A DNA stretch of 64,000 nucleotides from Diabrotica undecimpunctata (GCF_040954645.1 NC_092810.1:12510377-12574376), one strand, 5' to 3'. Shown: positions 33,600-45,898, counted from the first letter of the stretch. Notes: a model not told the origin generated them from the letters alone. Numbers and translations are program-made.

Positions 33600-34961
33600 G
33601 ATATTTGACGAATGGTTGCTGTCCATTCTTCTCTCTCCTGTGCGCGGTGTGCTGCCTCAGACAGAAAGTAACCGGTAGCGCACTTAATTTGGTCTCACCA
33701 TCGAAGTGGCGATCTTCTTTGGGTTCTTTTAACATCTACCTTGCCTTCAACCAACCTCTCCATGCCTTCCGTTCGTCTGGTAATGTGTCCAAAGTACCTC
33801 AATATATTTTGGTTGATGATTCTGGTAAGCCTAGTATTGATGTCAAGTTCTGTCAATATTGAGACATTTGTGCGATGTGCTGTCCAGGCTATGCGCATTC
33901 TACGATATCCCCATATTTCAAAGGCCAATATACGTCGTGAGTCGGACTTTTTAATGGTCCAAGTTTCTGACGCATAGGTAGCGATAGGAAAGATAAGCGT
34001 CCGTACTAGGCACAGTTTTGTGTTCCTGGTTATGTCCATATCTTTCCAGATTTTAGTAAGTTTGACCGTTGCTGATCTGGCCATTGTAAGGCGTCGACGT
34101 ATCTCTTCTTCGCATCCAACATTGTTTGTTTTAACAGAACCTAAATAATTGCAAAGGCTTACCACTTCAAATACCGCTACGTTTCGTATTTATGGCTGGT
34201 TATTTCTAATTCGATCGATTATCATTACCTTAGTTTTCTGTACATTAATTTTAAGTCCATATTCACGACTAATAGTATCTAGTCTGTTCATATTCAAGGT
34301 TATTTGTTAATAACGTGGGAGAGATAATACATCCTTGACGAACACCAGCTTTTAGTTTAAAATTATCGGAGTATATGTTGTTGACTCTTACGTTTCCTGT
34401 GTTGTTGATATACAGTTGTTTCAGTAGGTATATTAGATGTTCGGAGGTACCCATTTCTTTTAGTATTTTCCACATTTTATGTCACTTTACATTATCGAAC
34501 GCTGTCGAGTAGTCGACGATGCACAAATATGTTTCTAGAATAAATTCTCTAGATTTTTCTATAATTTGTCTGAGATTAAGAATTTGTTCTGGTGTGCCTC
34601 TTCCAGGGACAAATCCACATAGTTCTTGTGGGATCTGTGGTAAAAGTATTAATTTTAATCTCTCGTTAATTATAGTTAGCAGAGCTTTACTTGCGTGGGA
34701 GATCAGGGCTATAATGCAGTAGTTATTACAGTCAGTTGGTGAGCCTTTCTTATAAATGGGTATGAAAGTGAGCTTACACCAATCATCTGGCCCTTGTCCT
34801 GTGTTACAGATTTCATTACACAGTTTGAACATTACTTCAGTTGCTATGTCTTCCATTTCTTTTAAGTGCTTCCTCCGTGATTCCGTCTTTTTATTCAGTG
34901 CCGGCGTCAAAAGCGGCAAATTTGTTAAAAAAAGTGAATTATGCTCACAGTAATGTGTCAA
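33600..34961 (-). pseudogene. Non-LTR retrotransposon RT fragment lacking the palm motif
   Basis: The first block (34961-34482) reads CNTGQGPDDWCKLTFIPIYK, GFVPGRGTPEQILNL, LCIVDYSTAFDNVK. The next (34475-34269) has MWKILKEMGTSEHLIYLL and LKAGVRQGCIISPTL. Then, without a YADD-type motif, it continues with REYGLKINVQKTKVMI, the thumb (LCNYLGSVKTNNVGCEEEI) and the C-terminal part (LRYFGHITRR). The palm segment after ISPTL is missing near 34310, so this is another internally deleted element. 5' endonuclease absent. Stops and frame changes present. Confidence 0.78.
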
Positions 34962-37194
34962 TTTTGAACGAGTTATTACTGTGTATTATTTTCCATGCCG
35001 TCCCTCATCTGAGATATTTGTAAAACAGCGTTTACAACAACTTTAAAGGATAACCACATGTTTCTATTTTGCCCAGTAGCTTCCATCCTCGTTTTGTTTG
35101 TCTCTGGTTGTCATTCGAGGCTTTTTCGCAGTTTGAAGATGAATTTGTTCGTGTGGCAGAGAGTGTAAGTCCAGTTTCCACCCCCAGAAGTTTTAGTAAG
35201 TCCAGTTCCTAACCCCAGAAATTTTAGCAAAATCCAAGTAACTTATGTGTTTGATTTTTAAAGGAAAAATAAACATTTTCTAATAATAATTGCTTTTAGA
35301 ACAATTTAAGAAATTGTAATAATTAAAATTGTAGATGCTAGGGTGTGGTCTAGCTCTAGCTGTCATATCTTCTGTGTTAAAATTTAATATTAACATCTCA
35401 CAGCTAGCTTTATATTTTTTTGACATTTGGTAAATACCTAATCATACTAGAGATTTTGTTTTTGATTTTTAAAAAAAGGTTAACCTCTATGCATAGTTTC
35501 ACTTAAAATGATATTTTTTTATTTGGAATAATTTATTTCTGCTACAAATTGTGACCCATTAACAATTGTAAATTTTGTTGTATCTCCAACTTCAAGAGTT
35601 TGTAAACTGATAAAACATAGTAAAAGTGTCTTTCTCTGTTATTTTGTATTCATTTATGTAACTATTAATATAGTATTATTTATTTAATATTATTATAGTT
35701 TGTTTAATATTAACATATATTTAATACATATTAATAGAGTACTATTTACTTTTGTAACCGTTTGTAGTGAGACAGTAATAGATATTAAATTTTTCCCTAA
35801 ACCATTTTGTTTATTTCTTTTAACCAACTCTCTAACCCTTTTTTGTGTTTTTAGGAAGGAAAAACCTTTTCTTTCATCCAGCAGGAAGATTCTTTAAGGC
35901 ATCAAGGCGGCATCCATTTTAAATAGCTTTGAGAACCTTCTTGTGTTTTGTTTGTCCAGGAGAGTCATGTAAGTACCCCTTTCGTTTAATTTTTGTAGTT
36001 GCCCCAATCCAAGCCCCCTTGCCATTCATTTATCCAGGACCCCAATAATTTCTGTCCTCAATTTTCAACCCCCTATAATAATACCCTATGTGGTAGGCAA
36101 AATAAGCGTTACAGTATTAGTATATTCACCCACATCTGTAACTCCCTTCTTGTATCATTTTATCACCCTTTGGCGATTGTGACGATACTACAACTATATT
36201 TTTCTTTGTTTTTATTTAAAAGTTAAAACGGTAATAAAAATTGTATTGTTCATTACTAGTTTTCCCACAAGATATTAAAAAATATTATATAAACCTTTAA
36301 ACTTGGAAAATATCAAAGCCATTGTCGAAAAAGTTTGAATTTTCATAGCATATCTATACAGTTTTCACACTCGTTAAAATATGTTATTGCCTGCGACAAT
36401 CATATCGACCATTGGAATTTGGGACGGCCACTAGAGAATGGTCCTGCAAATAACCCATAAAAATAATATATTGATATTGTTATCGATACGGCCACTGCTA
36501 CAGCATTGAGCAAGAGTTTTCAAAACAGAACTTTATGGAAAACCAGCCAAAAACAGCAAGTTGCGAAAGTTTATATCATCAATAACCAATTTCAAGTTTG
36601 CTACAACGATCAATTGCACTAATGTATGTAATATGTCGAATGTCACGGGACAATCGCTGTTGTTGGAATTTATAGTCATTGTGCAAATGCCAATTCGTGT
36701 TCTGGTGTTGAAGCTATCATTTTTCTAAACGTATTTGTTAAGGTAATGTATAGAGAGCTTAATGAATTACAATGCACAAACAGATATATACATCAAAACA
36801 ATAAAATATAGTAATGGCTATGGCTGTAACAAAAATAATGAAAGTCGACTATTGCTTTATTTTTAATAAACTGATTTTATATATTTGTATAACGTAATGC
36901 TTATTCAATTTTGAGTTATTTGTGCAATAACTCTGTTTTTTGCTCAGTTTTAAATAAAATTATTTTATGGACGAGACATCATAATAAAACTCGCTGGTTC
37001 ATTTTGTGTTTTATATTTTTATCTTTTGCTTGATCGACAGTATTAAGTTCTTATAAAAACAAGTAGAACATTTGAAAAATAAGTTACCAAAAAAGGCACT
37101 CATATAAGTGGATCAACTTAACAAAATATTTATAAAAAATGCCTTTATAGCACAATTGCGTTACTTACTATTTATTTTGTCGTGGAGTTGGCAC
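34962..37194. other. Long AT-rich stretch without recognised gene
   Basis: No protein-like frame. A short direct repeat of GTAAGTCCAGTT with CCCCAGAA and TTTTAG occurs twice at 35171-35231. Polypyrimidine and AT tracts are common. Nothing else stands out. Confidence 0.5.
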
Positions 37195-38170
37195 ACTCTT
37201 CACTCACTCTTTCTTTTTATATCAGGTAGAACGTTATCTTTGATACTTGGTGGTGATAAACTTTGTACCAGAAAGGGAATGGATAAGACCCAACTGGATC
37301 GTCTTCTTCTTCGTATGCCGTCCCCGTTAACGGAGGTTGGCGACCACATTTCTAAAAGTTTCTCTGTCTTTTGCAACGTGGAATAATTCGTCTACAGTCA
37401 TGTTTGTCCAGTCTCGAATATTTCGCAGCCATGACTTCCTCTTTCTACTTATTCCCTTTTTGCCATCGACTCTACCCTGCATGATGACCTGCAGAAGACT
37501 ATATTTATCATTCCTCAGTATGTGTCCAAGTTAAGCTGTCTTGCGTACTTTTATTGTTCTCAACAATTTTTTGTCTCGACTCATCCTTCTCAGCACTTCC
37601 TCATTCCCCCATATGGCTTTTTTTAATATGACCTGTGAGTACAGGTTGAAAAGCGTAGGAGACAAGACGCATCCTTCGTCGGTATATTATTTGTTTCTAT
37701 ATCCTTCACCTTTACTACTGCTTTCTGGTTCCAGTGTATAGCCTTAATAAATTCAATGTCCTTTTAGTCTAAATTGATGTTTTTTAATTCATCTATTAAC
37801 TTCATATGCTGCACTCGGTCAAAGGCCTTTCTAAAGTCTATGAAGCATACATATGCACTCTTGTTATATTCCCGACATTTCTGCAAGAGTACCGTCAACG
37901 CAAATAATGCCTCTCTTGTACCCATGCCTCCTCTGAAGCCAAACTGCGTTTGATCTATCTGCTCCTCACATTTCTTATTAATTCGGTTTCGAACGATTTT
38001 CAAGAGAATGTTTAAAGGGTTTAGACTTATTAATCTATAGTCATTACATGATTTGGGATTGTTGTTTTTTGGTAGAGGTAAAAATATCGATTTAAGCCAT
38101 TTTCCCCGGGATGTTGCCCTCTACATATATGTGGTTGAGAATTCGGGTGAGTCTCTTTATATTACTAGAT
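37195..38170 (-). pseudogene. Non-LTR retrotransposon, RT joined to C-terminus by deletion
   Basis: Minus strand: FGFRGGMGTREALFALTVLL, VCFIDFRKAFDRVQHMKLID (38003-37764), then YWNQKAVVKVKD, CVLSPTLFNLYSQVILKKA. At about 37612 it passes directly to WGNEEVLRRMSRDKKLLRTI, LGHILRNDKYSLLQVIMQG, SWLRNIRDW, the usual C-terminus of this LINE type. The YADD segment and thumb are lost. The outermost 85 bases (37195-37280) resemble 39523-39597. Related to the RT at 21.8-23.1 kb through the GTREALF block. Confidence 0.78.
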
Positions 38171-39186
38171 AGAAATTCATTTTAACGGACAATAAAATAT
38201 TAATTGATCTTCAGTTTTTGAGATTTCCACAAAATTTATTATACTTTGTTATGACTACAGCTGCTTCGGCAAAATGCCGAAGTGATGAAGTTTTCTAAAG
38301 TGATCTATTTTTCTTCTTCCAATTTTCATTTAGAGGGATAGGTAATGATTCTTTATTTCAATAGGATGAATATGTGTGTCCCCGTGTAGGATCTTGCAAT
38401 CCTCTTGAAGTTAGCTTTGACTGTTGTAGTATGGTGCAAAAGCAGAATAGTACCAAAAAGACACTGTGGTAGTGGCTTCTGTAGAGGAGGCTGTTAAGTT
38501 TCCAGTTAAATCAGAGATGAAAGACTTATCTAGATGTCTGGATTTGATGTTCTTTCCAGAGTGTAGTGTTTTTGAGCTAAATGTTACAAAAACCAAGTCT
38601 CTAGTTGCTATTGTTCCTGCAATACATTTTTACGTCTACATCCAACTTTAAAACGAGTGTATTGCACTAAAATTCTGTTATTGGATGATTGCGTTAACGG
38701 CGAGGTCTCGTCAGTTTCGAGAGGCGGTTTGCCACAAGTAGCCCAGTGTGAGTGTGTTTGTGATAGCATGACGCTACCATTTCGATGTTACTTTAGTTCC
38801 ATTAGTCACTTAGACTTCCTCAGCCGACACTAGAATTTGGGACGAGCACAAGGTTCAGTTGTCAGCTGGGGGCCCCAGCGGCGAGAATACTTCGGTAGCA
38901 AAAAGAGTACCTCTTTCACCGTCATGCCAGTATGAGTGTTGTGTGAGAGTGTTTTTGAGTGTGAATGTGTACGAGTCTGAACCGGCAGAGACAAAAACTG
39001 TGTTCTCTAGTGATCATTGTTCCTGCAAGCCGTTTATACGTCTGCGACCAACTTCAGAACTAGTGTACTGCACTATAATTCATGTCATATGATTGATAGA
39101 CAGTTTCAATCCCTTCCAGTTCTAGCAAAAAAATAGTTGTGGTTATTTTCCCGGGGAACGGACAGGTATCATTGAGTAGTGAGACT
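38171..39186. repeat. Dispersed-repeat cluster, no recognised gene
   Basis: Two sets of related blocks are visible: 38580-38690 resembles 38995-39110 (shared TGTTCCTGCAA, ACGTCTRC and TGCACTA parts), and 38170-38275 resembles 39640-39735. These suggest overlapping ends of two related retroelements. Frames here (38466-38651, 38859-39092) show no known domain. Confidence 0.5.
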
Positions 39187-39522
39187 CTAAAACCGCAAAA
39201 AACCAATCTTCCCATGTTTGGGGTAAAGAAAAAGATTGAGGATTTTGCCTTTTAGTAGGCAAAATACGTTAGACTTATATTCTAAAACGGGCCGAATGAA
39301 TATTTCATAAGTGTGTACGAGAGTTTTTGTATGTAATTTTTCAATGTTTTCTGTAAGTGATATGGGGAGGCGAGCTCGATTTCTGACCCTATCTAAAGTA
39401 ACCTTTAGAGCAGGTTCCCAGTTGAGTGTTTTAGAAAAAAAACACCCAGATAGGAAACTGTCGGGCGGATATCGAGCCTTTGCCCCATCAAATTCAGAGG
39501 GAATTGGTTGTACGCTCTTCAT
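39187..39522 (-). pseudogene. LINE reverse-transcriptase thumb fragment (Jockey-like)
   Basis: A 111-residue frame with FFSKTLNWEPALKVTLDRVR, then IEKLHTKTLVHTYEIFIRPV and LEYKSNVFCLL. This is the pattern after the palm in Jockey- and BS-type LINEs (a first-line LNWxPxL block, then IRPVLEY). The protein ends soon after. The N-terminal 30 residues are probably not part of the domain. No catalytic motif is present. Confidence 0.6.
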
Positions 39523-39929
39523 TAACTCTTTATTTTTATGGCAGGCAGGACGTCATTTATCTTTGAGTGTTGATGAACTTTGTACTAGAAAGGGTTTTTT
39601 TGGCCTTGTAACGGTTTAGTGATAAACTTGACCGTTACTTAATGAAAATTCATTTTATCTAGCAATAAAATACTGAAAACTTTAGTTTTCACAACTTTCA
39701 CAAAATTTTTTATTACTATAGCTGTTTTGGCGGAGTAAGTTGAGAAGAGGAGTTTTTGCATCAAGTTCGTCATTCAGAATTATGTCTGCATTTTGTAATT
39801 TGTTACATTCTAATGAAGCTTAGGGACTTTATTTTGAATTTGAAAATTTAAAATTGGTCTTTAAAAGAATAATTATAGTCTGCATAGTGCATACGCAGAA
39901 TCTGTTTTCTCTTATTGAAAGCCTTTTGT

Positions 39930-40560
39930 TTTAGAATTGTCAGTTGATTAACTACAAAAAGGCTTTCGATAGAGTCAGGCATGAACAAATGATGAAAGTG
40001 TTAAAAAAGACAAAGATTGGCGGAAGATACCTAAAAATAATATCTAACCTGTATTGGAATCAATACAGCAGTACTCCGAATAAATGGAGAATATACAGAT
40101 CAGATCAAAATTGTAAGGGAGGGGAGTGAGACAGGGATGCATAATTTCTTCACTGATATTTAATACGTACTCAAAGCATATTTTTGAAGAGGTGCTAAAA
40201 CATATTGATGAAGGTATCTCAAAAAATGGAATAACCTGCGGTATGCAGCTGGTACAATAGTGTTTTCCAATACCATAGAAGGACTGTAAAACTTAATGAA
40301 CAAAATAACGGAAACAAGTACAATATATGGACTAGATATAAACACCAGCAAAAGCAAACTAATGATCATAAGCAAGGAAAACATAACTGGAGTAAATCTG
40401 TTCAAAGTAAGCAATGAAGAAGTACAACGAAGGACGAACACAACTGCGGAGTTGGTCAACATCGTGAACGGTCGTAATCCGCAGTATTTGGGACATATAA
40501 TGTGAAATCAATGCAGATATGAGCTACTCCAATGCATTTTGCAACAGAACATCGACATTA
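39930..40560 (+). pseudogene. Short LINE fragment, 5' truncated and internally deleted
   Basis: Begins inside the RT (NYKKAFDRVRHEQMMKVLKK, ISNLYWNQ), loses frame, then shows the segment after the palm (YGLDINTSKSKLMIIS) and the C-terminal pattern ELVNIVNGRNPQYLGHIM followed by YELLQ. Stops and shifts break it. It ends near 40560, next to the 185-bp tandem array. Confidence 0.7.
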
Positions 40561-40600
40561 ACTTTTTTGTACCAGGTCAAAGTCTTGCGAATAGATGAAT

Positions 40601-41164
40601 AGTAATCAGCCAATTCGTCACAAAGATTGATAACTTTTTTCGATTATTGTATTCCAATATCATATTAGGCTTAGACGCGGGCTTCGATCTGCACTTATCG
40701 ATTGTTTATCTGAGTGATAGGGAGATATCATAAAGACGTCCCTCTTGTCCTTCCGTGTTAGGATAATCATATTATTTTTTTGGGCAGTAATCTGCCAATT
40801 CGTCACAAAGATCGATAACTTTTTTCGATTATTGTATTCCAATATCATATTAGGCTTAGACGCGGGCTTCGATCTGCACTTATCGATTGTTTATCTGAGT
40901 GACAGGTAGATATCATAAGGACGTCCCTCTTGTCCTTCCGTTTTAGGATAATCATATTATTTTTTTGGGCAGTAATCTGCCAATTCGTCACAAAGATCGA
41001 TAACTTTTTTCGATTATTGTATTCCAATATTATATTAGGCTTAGACGCGGGTTTCGATCTGCACTTATCGATTGTTTATCTGAGTGACAGGTAGATATCA
41101 TAAGGACGTCTCTCTTGTCCTTCCATTTTGGGATAATCATATTATTTTTTTGGACAGCAATTTG
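40601..41164. repeat. Three tandem copies of a 185-bp unit
   Basis: Units start at CCAATTCGTCACAAAG at 40610, 40795 and 40980, exactly 185 bases apart each time, and the third ends near 41164. Copies differ by only a few bases. Each unit holds an open stretch of about 60 codons on the minus strand, which is a by-product of the repeat. The length is close to one nucleosome repeat, as in many satellite DNAs. Confidence 0.92.
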
Positions 41165-42269
41165 CTCTCCTCTCTTTCGTTTCTTGTTTTGACCAATACA
41201 GGTAAGTTTTTACGATTTTTTCTCAATGAATAATGATGAAAATATCAGATTAAAAGTCGACGAACAATAGTGAGATTTAAGTATTATGTTCTGGGGGTGT
41301 AAATAAAGCTTTAAACATTTCTTATTTGTTTTTAAAATGTCACAATGTACCTAGCTAAAAAATATATAATTTAGACAGCTACGTATTAACTTATTATTAT
41401 TTATCACTTTTAGTAATTAGTTTACAGGCTTCAGTTTAATTTTAATATTTACTATATACCCATAAAAGGTTAATAAAGGCCTAATTTTTTATTATGCCAA
41501 TACAATACAAAATATAATCGAATAAGTTTTACTTTTTGTACTAGTATAATGCACTATTTACCTTTTTAAAATTAAAATTTTCAAAAAAAAAGCCAATTAA
41601 CATTAGACTATTTTCATGGTTTCACTTTCTTATTAATAAACGTTATAGTTGCAGCTTACCATGTTACAACACATTTTAGAACATAGCTCCACTAACTGTA
41701 ATCTTACATAATCGCTTTTAACTTGTATAAAGCACCCATCTACACAGATTAAACTTAGGATATTGTTGAGTTTACAATCTGGTCTGGGAGACGTGCTTGA
41801 AGTAATATGTATTTTAACCTGTCACCAGCAGTGACTCATGTTATCAAATTAAACAGAAGAATGTAAGAAATACGCGTTGTAGGAATAACTATTAAACTAT
41901 TTTTAAGGTTTCATCTAAATATAGAAAAATAATTATCAGAGGTTTAATTGTTTATGTATTTTCTTACAGATTTTCTTTTTGATAGAGTACATTAAGTTTT
42001 AAATTAGATATACACACTATAAATGGCAACACTGCGCACCGTCGACTTTCCACGAACCTCCAATGACCAGTCGCCAAAAATTTGTCATTATACAGTGGTT
42101 GTTTAAAGCAATAACAGCGTAGATTTTTAATTTATTTTTGTATACAACATATCTGTTTATACGACCGCAGAAAATGTTCAAATAATAGAATGGTTTTATG
42201 GTAGTAATTCTGCACAAAAGTGTGTAGATTTTGAGGGGTGACCAATTCCTTGCGTACAGTTAATTAATA
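41165..42269. other. Intergenic, no recognised feature
   Basis: AT-rich; nothing recognised on either strand. Confidence 0.5.
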
Positions 42270-43250
42270 ATATTGTTAAAAAAATTAGGAGCTTCAAAAT
42301 TTGCAGAAAAATCACGCTCAAAAAGTGTCACCAGAAAAAGTTGAGGAAAGAAAATACCCGATACGAATACACAAATTTGTGCAACAATCGAGGTAGATTC
42401 AGTACGCTCAAGTAGCAGCGTTGCTAGAGAGTTAGATGTTAGAAATGTTACTGTAATCAAAGTATAGAAAAAGCACGGTTAAAGTTTGTTTAGCAGATAA
42501 TGGTTGACTTCAATTATTGCGGTCGTAAATATTATTAAATTTATCTGACTTGGCCCATTGATAAGACCTTGTACCTCAGGTAAACCATTGTTACCTGAAA
42601 CCGGGCCTTTTATACTATTATCGGTTAACCCAGGATGTTTATATTAAACAAATTTTACAAGAATTTTAAATTTTACGAGGTATTGGGCGCGGGAAAATCA
42701 GCACAGAAGACAAGTGTTGTCTACCGAACTCAACGTTCTTAAAAAAGTTAACATCTGGACTGGCATTTTAGGAGACCACATAATATATCCATTTTTTATT
42801 GCGGGCAACTTGAATAGTAGAGTATACCTTGATTTGTTACAGAATCATGTTCTTCCCGCTATTCTCAATATTCCTGATGTAAATCTGGAGAATGTTTGAT
42901 TTTATCAAGACGGTTGTTACACAACACAATGCTCGAATAATTAAGGGGTATATAAACAATACTTCGGCTTCGAATTGAGTTATCAGTGAAAGAGGCGATA
43001 CTAAGTGGCCTGCGTGATCTTCAGATCTTACACCCATGGACTTCCTTTTTTGAGAACATTTAAAAAGCATCATCTACAATCAACCTGAGGCTAAAACACA
43101 AAATTTGGATGAATTAAAAAATCAAATAAGAGAAGTCTCCAATAATTCTATTACAGCAGAAACTTTTACATCTGTCCGTAAAAGTCTTTATGACATATTG
43201 GGATACTGTTCAGCCATAAAAGGTCAAATATTTGAATTATTTCTGTAGAG
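42270..43250 (+). pseudogene. mariner-like DDE transposase pseudogene
   Basis: Plus strand pieces: an N-terminal helix-turn-helix region (ATIEVDSVRSSSSVARELDV), a gap at 42480-42670 where the first catalytic motif is expected, then YWARENQHRRQV, VNIWTGILGDHIIYPFF, NLNSRVYLDLLQNHVLP, FYQDG (second catalytic Asp), WPA with SDLTPMDF (third motif) and LKSIIYNQPEAK. The order is that of a mariner/Tc1-related transposase common in insects, distinct from the Sailor-type copies. Stops and frameshifts show it is dead. The 190-base gap may be a separate insertion or a replaced segment. Confidence 0.72.
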
Positions 43251-43543
43251 CATACAGAAATATTTCTTATATTATTAGGAATTATTTTTTATTTTCAATA
43301 AGATTATATTTTTCGTTTTATCTTTTTAAAGAAACGCGCTTTTAATTCAACCACAAAAAAATTTTCATTATAAAAACCGATAAAAATGCACCACCTTATA
43401 AGTGTGTTTTTATCGAGTTTATGTAACAAGAAATAAAACGGGTATACGTAATTAAAACAAAAATCGACGGACGGAGAAGCATATCCCATGCGTTGTTATG
43501 TGTTACTAAATATTTTTCATATAGTTTTCTTGTTTCCTGTCTA

Positions 43544-45849
43544 TAGTGTATTTTTATGTATGAGAGAGTAATAAAACAATAAATTATGTATGCAAATCCC
43601 TAAACTGTTGATACGGGTGACTCAATGAAAAACAGATATTTGTCAACAAGTTTACAGAAGTATATAGGAAAACAATTTTAAATTGACTATGACCACCAGG
43701 TATAAAGGTTGGAGCAGAATAGAATACAATAGTTGTGAGGGTTACTAATCCCTAAATAAGGTTGCCAGTGTCGGAGTGATGGAGGTTAACAGGTACTAAT
43801 GAATTTGCAAGAAATGTAAGATGTTTATTTTATTGGTTATATATAACCAATAAAAGTTTAATAAGTACCTACCTATTTGCAAAATAAAGTTTAATTCTTT
43901 AGATAAAATAAAATGTTTTATTTTATCTGAAATAAGTGCATTCCACGAAGTAAGGGTTTCAACAATCAAACATTTAATTCTTTAATTCCAGGAATCTACG
44001 AGAGTAATTGACTAGATAATTACCTTCTAAACTTATTCCACAGAAAATGTGATAGTGGGTTTTTCCATTTTGTAGGAAGGTCCAAGTTGCGTATTCAAAA
44101 TTCTTAACAGTTCGCTAAAAATAGGTACTTCAGTTGCAAGGTGCAGTTTATTGTGTATACTAGTGTTATGGAAAATTTGGAAGTGCCGTGTAAACGCCGA
44201 AAAATTGGTCCTTTAACAGTTAATGAAAAAACATTAATATTTAATTGTTTTAAATCATTTACAGACAAACGTTTATGTGAAAGTGTTGATGAGACCGTTG
44301 AGTTAGTTAGCAGTACACTTGGTGTTGGGAAATCTACGATTTACAGAGTTATTAAAGAAGAGAAATGTGGTAGTTTTCAAATGCCACGTAATGCTCCAGG
44401 GAAACCAAAATTTCAAATAGAATATCATTTTAAAGAAGGACTTCGACGGAAAGTGCATGAATTCTTCTTTAGACAAGAATTTCCAACATTGGATAAGGTT
44501 CTTGTCTCAGTTCGAGATGATAAGGATTACCCAGAAATGAGTCGAAGTACGTTATGGAAACTTTTAAAAGAAATAGGCTTCCGCTGGAAAAAGAATCCCA
44601 GAAAGTCTATTTTATTAGAAAGAAGCGATATTGTTATATGGAGAAGACATTTTCTAAGAACCATAAAGGAAATGAGAAACCAAAAAAGAAAAATATTTTA
44701 TCTTGATGAAACATGGATCAACGAGGGTCATACACCAAATAAATTTTGGCAGGATGAAACTGTTACAAGTCAAAGGCACGGTTTTGTAAATAACTTATCT
44801 ACTGGTTTAAACCCACCATCAGGAAAGGGACGCAGGCTGATAATAGTACACATTGGCAGTTCAGACGGTTTTGTTGAAGGTGGTTTATTAACTTTTGAAT
44901 CAACTCGTACCGGTGACTACCATGAAGACATGAACGCTGATGTCTTTCAAGAATGGTTCGAACAAATGATAGATCTTCTTCCTAAGAACTGTGTAATAGT
45001 AATGGATAATGCAAGTTATCACTCCAGACTTATAGAAGGACTGCCCACAACCAAGTGGTTAAAAAAAGACTTGCAGAATTGGCTGAGTTCAAAAAATATT
45101 ACGTACCATCCCGGATCTATAAGAAAGGAACTTTATTCGTTGTGTACCCTTCATAAAGAAAAATTTAAAAAATACGAACTTGATGAAATTGCCAAAAATC
45201 GTGGAATGACAGTACTTAGATCCCCACCATATCATTGTGAATTAAACCCGATTGAACTGGTATGGGCACAGATAAAGAGTGAACTTTCAAGAAAAAATAC
45301 CACTTTTAAAATTCATGATGATGTCAGTTGTTTTTGGAGGCCGTAAATAATGTAAAACCTGAAAACTGGGAAAAGGCAGTAAATCACACTATTAAAGAAG
45401 AGGAAAAAATGTGGAAGCTGGACAATATTACTGATAAAATGATCGAGCCAGTTATTATAAATCTTGGTTCTGAAAGTTCATCTTCTGAATCTGATTTGGA
45501 TTTGTAACAAGTAGCTGTAAGTTTTATATTAATATTTTTATTCATCTATTTAACATACCTTAGACGGTTTTAAAAACTCTTTTTCTCTTTTGTAATTTTT
45601 AAAAATTAAAAAAAATGTGAATTTTTTAAAACCCTTTTTAATGTAGGCCAGTCAGTTCTAATATAGTGTGTGATAAAAGAGGTCACTTTTGTTTACATAC
45701 ACATAACACTTTATAACACTGAAATAATTCATTTATTTTTTACAATTATTCAAAGTAATTTTTCAATTAATCTTGAGCACGCCCATGGAGTGGTCGGAGG
45801 TACCAGTTAAAATTATGCTAATTACTCTCTCGTTCATAAAAATAAACTA
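43544..45849. mobile_element. Complete Sailor-type DNA transposon
   Basis: The ends are TAGTGTATTTTTATGTATGA at 43544 and TAGTTTATTTTTATGAACGA read inward from 45849. Both continue GAGAGTAAT. TA flanks the ends at 43542-43543 and 45850-45851. The left subterminal 260 bases match the left end of the element at 18.7 kb almost base for base, as expected when both elements carry a related end in the same orientation. One transposase on the plus strand. Confidence 0.9.
44168..45507 (+). pseudogene. Sailor-like DD82E transposase, one frameshift
   Basis: A long open frame runs from 44141 to 45346. I place the start at the second Met (44168) because the sister copy begins at the equivalent residue. 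Helix-turn-helix region GVGKSTIYRVIKE; catalytic Asp180 in YLDETW, Asp280 in VMDNASYHS and Glu363 in NPIELVWAQIKS, with 82 residues between the last two. Near 45320 a one-base deletion ends the frame early. In the next frame the C-terminus continues (LFLEAVNNVKPENWE, acidic tail SESSSSESD) to a TAA at 45505-45507. Without the lesion the length would match the 450-residue sister. All three catalytic residues are intact. Confidence 0.92.
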
Positions 45850-45878
45850 TAGGTGTCGGAGGGGATCGAAGAATTACA

Positions 45879-45898
45879 ATTACCTCGTACGAGGTAAT
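45879..45898. repeat. Perfect 20-bp palindrome
   Basis: ATTACCTCGTACGAGGTAAT is its own reverse complement. It lies 30 bases outside the right end of the Sailor-type element. No associated feature is visible. Confidence 0.95.

Noticed and set aside
38859..39092. 77-residue frame with Ser/Cys content
   Set aside because: Lies in a dispersed-repeat cluster; the paired repeat does not keep the frame open.
40660..41027. Two near-identical minus-strand frames of about 60 residues
   Set aside because: They arise because the 185-bp unit is repeated; there is no evidence of coding.
40601..41164. Direct repeats considered as a CRISPR-like array
   Set aside because: Units are directly adjacent 185-mers without spacers in eukaryotic DNA; it is a tandem satellite.
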